The notes beneath the pieces are model-generated. The model saw nothing but the letters and a program-made list of their open reading frames with translations. It was not told the origin of the DNA and ran no database searches. This document shows, one piece after another, positions 29,355-34,619 of a stretch of 34,619 nt of DNA. Both the position numbers and the translations under genes were made by a program. Origin of the DNA: Hoeflea sp. (GTDB lineage Bacteria > Pseudomonadota > Alphaproteobacteria > Rhizobiales > Rhizobiaceae); the NCBI RefSeq assembly GCF_030682515.1, contig NZ_JAUXOD010000065.1, forward strand, positions 1 to 34,619. Reading direction: 5' to 3'. How positions within the stretch are numbered: position 1 is the stretch's first letter; each line of letters begins with the position of its first letter.

Positions 29355-31711
29355 GCCTGCGCCCCGATGCCCGGACGGGCAGCGGCGGGCGCGGCCCGCT
29401 CCGGCGCGGTCTTGGCGAACTGTTCGACCCGGGTCTTGCGCCTGAGCCTCAGGGAATTGAGCACGACGATGACCGACGACGACGACATCGCCAGCGCGGC
29501 GATCAATGGCGTGGCGTAGCCCATCACCGCGATCGGCACGGCGATGACATTGTAGCCGACAGCCAGCGCGAAATTCTGCCGGATCAGGCTGCCCGCCTTG
29601 CGCGACACCTCGATCGCCATCGGCACGGCCTCGAGCGAATCGTGCAGGAACACGAAGTCCGCCGCCATCCGCCCGACATCGGCCGCGCTCGCCGGCGCCA
29701 TCGAGACATGGGCGGCCGACAGCGCCGGCGCGTCATTAAGTCCGTCGCCGACCATCAGCGGCTTGTGGCCCTCCGTCGCCAGCGCCTTGATGCGGTCGAC
29801 CTTGCCGCGCGGCCTGACGCCAGCGACATAGGCGCTCACGCCAAGTTCGCCGGCCAGCGCCTTGACCGGCCCCTCGCGGTCGCCCGACAGGATTTCGGCG
29901 TCGATGCCGAGCGCCGACAGCCGCGCCACCGCCTGGACAGCGCCGCGCCGCATCTGGTCCGAGAACAGGAAGATATCGAGGAACTTGCCGTTCTTCGACA
30001 GGATCACCTGGCTTGCGTCGGCGGCGCTCTCGATCCCCTCGTCGCGCTCATGGAGCGCAAAGACGGCGCGGCCGAGCCGGTAGACATCGCCCTCGGGCGA
30101 AATCGCCTCGACCCCTTCGCCGGGCGTTTCGGTGATGTCGAACTCCTGCGCCGCATCGCCGCCCGAATCGAAATCGGCCAGCGCCTGGCTCAACGGATGG
30201 CGCGAGGCCCGCGCGATCCGCGCCGCGATGGCCAGATGATCCGGCGCCACGGCTGAGGAATTGATCAGCCGCGGCTTGCCCCGCGTCAGCGTGCCGGTCT
30301 TGTCGAACACCACATGGTCGGCCTGCGCCAGCCGCTCCATGGCCGAGCCGTCCTTGACCATGATGCCGTTCTCGAACAGCCGTCCCGCCGCAATCACCTG
30401 CACCACCGGCACCGCGAGCCCCAGCGCGCAGGGACAGGTGATGATCAGCACCGCAACCGAGGTCAGCATGGCCATGCGCCAGTCGCCCGACACCATCATC
30501 CAGCCGATGAAGGTGCCAAGCGCAAGGATGTGCACCGCCGGCGCGTAGATCGCCGAGGTCCGGTCGGCGATCCGCCTGTAGCCGGCCCGACCGCTTTCCG
30601 CCGCCTCCATCATCGCCACCATTTCAGCCAGGAACGAGTCCTTGGCCTTGCGGGTGACTTCCAGCACCAGCGCACCGGTCAGGTTGAGCGTGCCCGCGGG
30701 CGTGAGCGACCCGGCCTCGACCAGTTGCGGCGCGCTCTCGCCGTTGACCACGGCGAAATCCATGTCGGAGCGGCCCGAGACGATCCGGCCGTCGACCGGA
30801 ATCCGGTCGCCCGGCGCGATCGCCAGCCGCATGCCGGGTTCGATCTCGTCCAGTGCCAGATATTCGCGGGCGCCGTCCTCGCGGATCACCATCGCGCCCC
30901 TGGGCGACAGCCGCACCAGGTTGCGCACCGCCGAGCGGGCTTTCTCGCGCATCATGTGATCGAGCGTCCGGCCCGCGAGCAGGAAGAACAGCAGCGTCAC
31001 CGACGCGTCGAAATAGGCGTGTGGGCCATGGGTGATGGTCTCATGCAGCGAGATCGCATAGGCGAGCCCGACGCCGAGCGAGATCGGCACGTCCATGTTG
31101 GCGTGGCCATGCCGGAGCGCGCTCCAGGCCGAAACGAAGAACACCCGGCCGGAATAGATCAGTGCCGGGGCTGCAATCAGCGCCGAGATCCAGTGAAACA
31201 GGTCGCGCGTCGCCGCTTCCGCCCCCGACCAGACCGACACCGACAGGAGCATCACGTTCATCGAGGCGAACCCCGCCACCGCGAGCGCCTTGAGCAGTTC
31301 GCGCAAAGCCGGGTCTGCGGCCTCGTCGGCGCCGCCGGGCAGATGCGCGGGATAGCCCAATGACTTGAATTTCTGGCCGAGCGCGGTCAGCACCGCCTCG
31401 GGATGATCGCTCGCCTCGCCGCTCGCGTCGGCTTTGGCACTGCCGATGCTGTCGCTGTCGCGGAACACCACCGAGACACGGCGGGTGGAGAGATTGACGC
31501 GGGCGTGATCGACGCCCCCGACGCTCGGCAGCTCCTTCTCCAGGAGCGCGATGCAGGCGCCGCAATGGACTCCCGGAACGATCAGGTCGACCTGGCGCAG
31601 GCCATCGCCCAGCTGCCGGCTCGACAGCCACATTTCCTCGGCCGACGGCCCTTCCGATTTCAGCGCTTCGAGCTCCGCAGCGCTTTCCGTACCCGCCGCG
31701 CAACAGCTCAC
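29351..31711 (-). CDS. ccoI: copper-translocating P-type ATPase of cbb3 oxidase assembly
   Basis: This 786-aa P1B-type ATPase delivers copper for CcoN of cbb3 oxidase. It has an N-terminal SCCAAG, a heavy-metal-associated domain with GVHCGACIALLEKEL, eight or so membrane helices, the ion-site CPC in VLIITCPCALGLAVPV, and the phosphorylation motif FDKTGTLTRGKPR. The hinge motif GDGLNDAPALSAA follows. The start is a GTG at 31711 whose GTGA overlaps the ccoH stop codon; this gives the usual VSCC beginning and normal length. It is coupled to ccoS by a 4-nt overlap. Confidence 0.95.
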   Translation of the reverse strand: MSCCAAGTESAAELEALKSEGPSAEEMWLSSRQLGDGLRQVDLIVPGVHCGACIALLEKELPSVGGVDHARVNLSTRRVSVVFRDSDSIGSAKADASGEASDHPEAVLTALGQKFKSLGYPAHLPGGADEAADPALRELLKALAVAGFASMNVMLLSVSVWSGAEAATRDLFHWISALIAAPALIYSGRVFFVSAWSALRHGHANMDVPISLGVGLAYAISLHETITHGPHAYFDASVTLLFFLLAGRTLDHMMREKARSAVRNLVRLSPRGAMVIREDGAREYLALDEIEPGMRLAIAPGDRIPVDGRIVSGRSDMDFAVVNGESAPQLVEAGSLTPAGTLNLTGALVLEVTRKAKDSFLAEMVAMMEAAESGRAGYRRIADRTSAIYAPAVHILALGTFIGWMMVSGDWRMAMLTSVAVLIITCPCALGLAVPVVQVIAAGRLFENGIMVKDGSAMERLAQADHVVFDKTGTLTRGKPRLINSSAVAPDHLAIAARIARASRHPLSQALADFDSGGDAAQEFDITETPGEGVEAISPEGDVYRLGRAVFALHERDEGIESAADASQVILSKNGKFLDIFLFSDQMRRGAVQAVARLSALGIDAEILSGDREGPVKALAGELGVSAYVAGVRPRGKVDRIKALATEGHKPLMVGDGLNDAPALSAAHVSMAPASAADVGRMAADFVFLHDSLEAVPMAIEVSRKAGSLIRQNFALAVGYNVIAVPIAVMGYATPLIAALAMSSSSVIVVLNSLRLRRKTRVEQFAKTAPERAAPAAARPGIGAQA

Positions 31712-32217
31712 TGGGTCAGGCTCCCATCCGCGTTGACGTGGAACCGCCAGCCGCGCTTGTAGAGCGTCTCGCCGTCCTTGATGGCAGTCACGGTGGCGAT
31801 CCACTCGCCTTCGAGCACCTGGCCCTTGCCACGGTAGATCCCGTCAGCCTCGCGCACCAGCACGATGTCGCGGTCCTGATGCTCGGCGACGGGGCGGCGC
31901 AGCTCGGCGATCATGCTGTCGGCCAGCGCCGGTTGGCCGGCGGAATCGATGAAATCGATCTCCAGGCCTTCGGCGTTCGGCGTGAGCTTGACCTGATAGC
32001 CGAGCGCTTCGATGGCGCGCGATTCCGCCGCCTTGTCGTTGAACTGCTGGCTCGCCACATAGGTGTTGGGCACGACGAGCCCGCTCCAGGTGGTGACCGC
32101 GAACCGGGCCATCACCAGATTGACGGTGATGATCACCCCGAAGAAGGCCAGCATCGCAAACAGCATGTGCTTGCCGGTGAATTCCTTGGGATTGAATATG
32201 GAACGGATCATTTGCAT
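31708..32217 (-). CDS. ccoH: FixH/CcoH family protein
   Basis: This 169-aa protein has one N-terminal membrane helix (about residues 18-38, MLFAMLAFFGVIITVNLVMA) and a periplasmic domain with TWSGLVVPNTYVASQQFNDK, typical of FixH/CcoH, which assists assembly of the cbb3 oxidase. The ATG at 32217 overlaps the ccoG stop codon and has GGAG 8 nt upstream, located in the end of ccoG. A GTG one codon upstream is possible but less likely. Confidence 0.92.
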   Translation of the reverse strand: MQMIRSIFNPKEFTGKHMLFAMLAFFGVIITVNLVMARFAVTTWSGLVVPNTYVASQQFNDKAAESRAIEALGYQVKLTPNAEGLEIDFIDSAGQPALADSMIAELRRPVAEHQDRDIVLVREADGIYRGKGQVLEGEWIATVTAIKDGETLYKRGWRFHVNADGSLTQ

Positions 32218-33800
32218 CACATTTTCTCCGGGGCATGGAAGTTGGCCGTGTAGCTGTCCCGTTCCGAACTGGCCATGTCTTCGACGATGATGTCGAAGGT
32301 TGCGGTCCTGGGCGTGACGAGATCCTTCGGCTGATGGATATTGACCCTGAGTTCGCGCAGCCGGTCGGGTTCGACCGGGATCTCGAACGCGACGGCCCCC
32401 GGTTCGTCGATCCCCGCGATCCGCATCGTCGCGCCCGGAAGCCCCTCGATCGACAGGCGGATCACGCGCGGTTCGGCGATCATGTTGAGGATCTTGACGG
32501 AATAGCCGTTGCGGATGTCACCGTTGGATTCGAGCACGAATTGCGGGTTGCGGTCATGCAGCACGTTGACCTCGAGCCGGTCACGCGACATGAGCCCGAA
32601 CACGAGACCGATGCCCACCGCCGTCCACACGCCCATGTAGAGCAGCGAGCGCGGCCGGAAGACGATGCGCCAGTTGAAATGCTTGATCCCGTCGACAAAG
32701 CCGCTGCCCGGCGTGCGCACCCGCCGCGGGTCGAGCGTGCCGGTCGCCGGATCGGTGGCGAGCGCCATGTTGTCGGCATAGTCGGCCAGCGTCGCATAGG
32801 AGATCAGCCCGCGCGGGCGGTCGAGCTTGTCCATGATGGCGTCGCAGGCATCGATGCACAGCGCGCAGGTGATGCATTCGAGCTGCTGGCCGTCGCGGAT
32901 GTCGATGCCCATCGGGCAGACGGCGACGCAGGCATTGCAATCGACGCAATCCCCCTGGATCAGCCCTTGCGCCGCAGCCTTCTTGGCGTGGCGGCCGCGC
33001 GGCTCGCCGCGCCAGTCATTGTAGGTCACGACCAGCGAATTCTCGTCGAGCATGGCGGCCTGGATGCGCGGCCACGGGCACATGTAGATGCACACCTGCT
33101 CGCGCATCAGCCCGCCGAACACATAGGTCGTGGCCGTCAGGATCGCCACGGTGATGTAGGCGACCGGCGCCGCGTCGCCGTAGATGAAATTCATCAGCAG
33201 CGTCGGCGCGTCGGCGAAATAGAAGATCCAGGCGCCGCCGGTGGCGACCCCGATCAGGATCCAGATCGCGTGTTTGGACACCCGCTTGGCGAGTTTCGAC
33301 GCGCTCCAGGGCGCGTCCTCCAGCTTCATGCGCTGGTTGCGGTCGCCCTCGATCGCGCGCTCGACCACCAGGAACAGATCGACCCAGACCGTTTGCGGAC
33401 AGGTGTAGCCGCACCACGCCCGGCCCACCGCAGAGGTGATCAGGAACAGCCCGAAGCCCGCCATCACCAACAGGCCCGCGACGAAGAAGAACTCCTGCGG
33501 CCAGATGTCGATGAAGAAGAAATAGAACCGCCGGTTGGCGACGTCGAGCAGCACCGCCTGATCGGGCGCGAACGGCCCGCGGTCCCAGCGCAGCCAGGGC
33601 GTGATGTAGTAGATACCGAGCGTGACCAGCATGACCAGCCACTTGAAGCGGCGGTAGGTTCCCTCCGCCCGCTTCGGGAAGATCTTCTTGCGCGCCTCAT
33701 AGAGCGGCTTGCGCTTCCACGCGGCGTTGACCGCCTCGGCGTCAAGCCGTTCGATCTGGTCAAGCTCGTCCGAAATTTCTTGGGGCGTGTGTGAATTCAT
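32217..33800 (-). CDS. ccoG: cbb3 oxidase accessory ferredoxin-like membrane protein CcoG
   Basis: This 527-aa protein has several membrane helices (for example WLVMLVTLGIYYITPWL) and two 4Fe-4S motifs, CVDCNACVAVCPMGIDI and CITCALCIDACD. A C-terminal immunoglobulin-like periplasmic domain follows. CcoG (RdxA/FixG) acts as a copper reductase in cbb3 oxidase maturation. Three in-frame ATGs lie near the start (33830, 33812 and 33800). The first has the best ribosome-binding site, but if the FNR-type box upstream activates from the usual -41.5 position, transcription would begin near 33819. The downstream starts are therefore preferred. This is the first gene of ccoGHIS. Confidence 0.94.
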   Translation of the reverse strand: MNSHTPQEISDELDQIERLDAEAVNAAWKRKPLYEARKKIFPKRAEGTYRRFKWLVMLVTLGIYYITPWLRWDRGPFAPDQAVLLDVANRRFYFFFIDIWPQEFFFVAGLLVMAGFGLFLITSAVGRAWCGYTCPQTVWVDLFLVVERAIEGDRNQRMKLEDAPWSASKLAKRVSKHAIWILIGVATGGAWIFYFADAPTLLMNFIYGDAAPVAYITVAILTATTYVFGGLMREQVCIYMCPWPRIQAAMLDENSLVVTYNDWRGEPRGRHAKKAAAQGLIQGDCVDCNACVAVCPMGIDIRDGQQLECITCALCIDACDAIMDKLDRPRGLISYATLADYADNMALATDPATGTLDPRRVRTPGSGFVDGIKHFNWRIVFRPRSLLYMGVWTAVGIGLVFGLMSRDRLEVNVLHDRNPQFVLESNGDIRNGYSVKILNMIAEPRVIRLSIEGLPGATMRIAGIDEPGAVAFEIPVEPDRLRELRVNIHQPKDLVTPRTATFDIIVEDMASSERDSYTANFHAPEKM

Positions 33801-33853
33801 ATCGGGCACCATTGGTTTGGAGGGCACCATGCTCCCGCCACCCTGCACACGCC

Positions 33854-33867
33854 TTGATCAAGATCAA
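33854..33867 (-). promoter_or_regulatory. FNR/FixK-type binding site upstream of ccoG
   Basis: TTGATCAAGATCAA is a perfect match to the TTGAT-N4-ATCAA consensus bound by FNR, FixK and Anr-type regulators, which switch on cbb3 oxidase genes at low oxygen. It lies 54-67 nt upstream of the 33800 start codon of ccoG, between ccoG and the end of the DmdA-like gene. Confidence 0.85.
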
Positions 33868-33871
33868 GCGG

Positions 33872-34619
33872 CTAGAGCCAGCTTCCGGACCGGACCCGGG
33901 CGCTCCGGCTGCCCGCGGGCGTCGCCACCTCGAGCGGGGTTCCCTCATCCCACCAGTCGCGGCCAATCATGCCGATCGCCACATTGACGCCGAAATCGGG
34001 CGACCAGACCGCCGACGTGACCTGACCCGCCGCGGCGCCGCCGGCGCTGACCAGCCAGGGTTCCCGGCATGGCGGCACGGCATCGCCGTCGATATCAAGA
34101 TAGCGGATCTGCTGGAGCGGACCTTCCCTGGCGACTCGCAGCAAGGCGTCGCGGCCGACGCAGCCGATCGCCGAGCGCGTGTCGCAAAACCGGCCCAGGC
34201 CGCATTCATGCGGCGTATTGGCGCGGGTCATGTCATTGCCATAGGACAGCATGCCCGCCTCGATCCGCTCGATCAGATTGGGGCAGCCGGCGCGCACGTC
34301 GAGATCACGCCCGGCTTCGAACAGCGCATCCCACAGCGGCTCGCCGAGATGTCCGCCCTCGACATAGATCTCGAACCCGCCCTGCTTGGAGTAGCCTGAC
34401 CGCGCGACCACCAGATCGACGCCGTTGAACTTGAGACGCTTGTAGCGGAAGAACCGGATCGACCGCACCTCGTCGCCGAACACCCGGGCGGCGAGTTCGT
34501 CGGCGCGCGGACCCTGGATTGCCAGCGGCGAGACATCGGGCTCGGTCACATCCACCGCCAGCCGGAAGCCCACGGCCAGCGCCTTGACCCACAACAGCAG
34601 GTCGCTGTCGGCGATCGAC
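33872..34619 (-). CDS. DMSP demethylase-like protein (GcvT fold), 5' end outside the window
   Basis: The last 249 residues of a folate-dependent aminomethyltransferase-fold protein are visible; the frame is open to the right edge (SIADSDLLLWVKALA). Motifs such as EPDVSPLAIQGPRADEL, SGYSKQGGFEIYVEGG, ERIEAGMLSYGNDMTRANTP and SAVWSPDFGVNVAIGM resemble the dimethylsulfoniopropionate demethylase DmdA of marine alphaproteobacteria more than the glycine cleavage T-protein. DmdA moves a methyl group from DMSP to tetrahydrofolate. T-protein or dimethylglycine-type enzymes remain possible because the N-terminus is missing. Its stop codon lies just before the FNR box of the ccoGHIS operon. Confidence 0.7.
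   Translation of the reverse strand, partial: SIADSDLLLWVKALAVGFRLAVDVTEPDVSPLAIQGPRADELAARVFGDEVRSIRFFRYKRLKFNGVDLVVARSGYSKQGGFEIYVEGGHLGEPLWDALFEAGRDLDVRAGCPNLIERIEAGMLSYGNDMTRANTPHECGLGRFCDTRSAIGCVGRDALLRVAREGPLQQIRYLDIDGDAVPPCREPWLVSAGGAAAGQVTSAVWSPDFGVNVAIGMIGRDWWDEGTPLEVATPAGSRSARVRSGSWL

Noticed and set aside
32235-33794. A 519-codon plus-strand open frame opposite ccoG
   Set aside because: Antisense shadow rich in Arg, His and Asp; ccoG on the minus strand has both 4Fe-4S motifs.
1-34619. tRNA, rRNA, CRISPR or complete insertion sequence
   Set aside because: Both strands were read for T-loop words, spaced direct repeats and transposase motifs; none was found.

Overview
The window is about 34.6 kb of GC-rich DNA (mostly mid-60s % GC by eye). 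It reads as the chromosome of an alphaproteobacterium, most likely a marine-type Hyphomicrobiales/Rhizobiales (Hoeflea-like) bacterium. The gene set points that way: a phasin, heterotetrameric sarcosine oxidase, glutaryl-CoA dehydrogenase, a ccoGHIS (fixGHIS) operon with an FNR/FixK box, and the 3' part of a DMSP-demethylase-like gene. No tRNA, rRNA, CRISPR array or intact insertion sequence was seen. The taxonomic call is inference from gene content and style.

Left part (0-5 kb): mostly leftward single genes. These are a small membrane protein, a REP-like palindrome, an unrecognised 203-aa protein, an ornithine cyclodeaminase-family dehydrogenase downstream of a phasin, a roughly 0.9-kb stretch without a convincing gene, a GNAT acetyltransferase and a dienelactone-hydrolase-like protein. 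Next (5-10.2 kb) is a leftward sarcosine oxidase operon, soxB-soxD-soxA. The last gene appears to carry the gamma subunit (SoxG) fused to the C-terminus of the alpha subunit, so one mRNA of three genes encodes all four subunits. A perfect 35-bp inverted repeat and a G-quadruplex-type G-run lie upstream of it. Then come glutaryl-CoA dehydrogenase with an operator-like inverted repeat, a PAS-domain protein divergent from an AraC regulator, a tiny stand-alone LuxR-type DNA-binding protein, and D-lyxose isomerase divergent from a MarR regulator.

Accessory part (about 16-27.6 kb): a lower-GC cluster of four leftward genes encodes a histidine-rich secreted or anchored protein, a HupE/UreJ-type membrane protein, a membrane-anchored periplasmic protein and an MFS exporter with a histidine-rich tail. 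Together they look like a trace-metal handling system; this is the most interesting candidate in the window. It is followed by an unrecognised 111-aa protein, a large palindrome, a 45-codon remnant matching the 3' end of gnd, a YdeI-family protein, and a tightly overlapped rightward operon (2Fe-2S subunit, molybdopterin subunit, methyltransferase, AraC regulator). A phospholipase D-family gene then converges on the intact gnd gene. The gnd 3' remnant and the intact gnd are direct repeats bracketing about 7.3 kb.

Right part (27.6-34.6 kb): leftward gnd (6-phosphogluconate dehydrogenase), then the translationally coupled ccoG-ccoH-ccoI-ccoS operon for maturation of cbb3 cytochrome oxidase. The operon has a perfect TTGAT-N4-ATCAA box in front of it. 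Last is the truncated DmdA-like aminomethyltransferase-fold gene running off the right edge.
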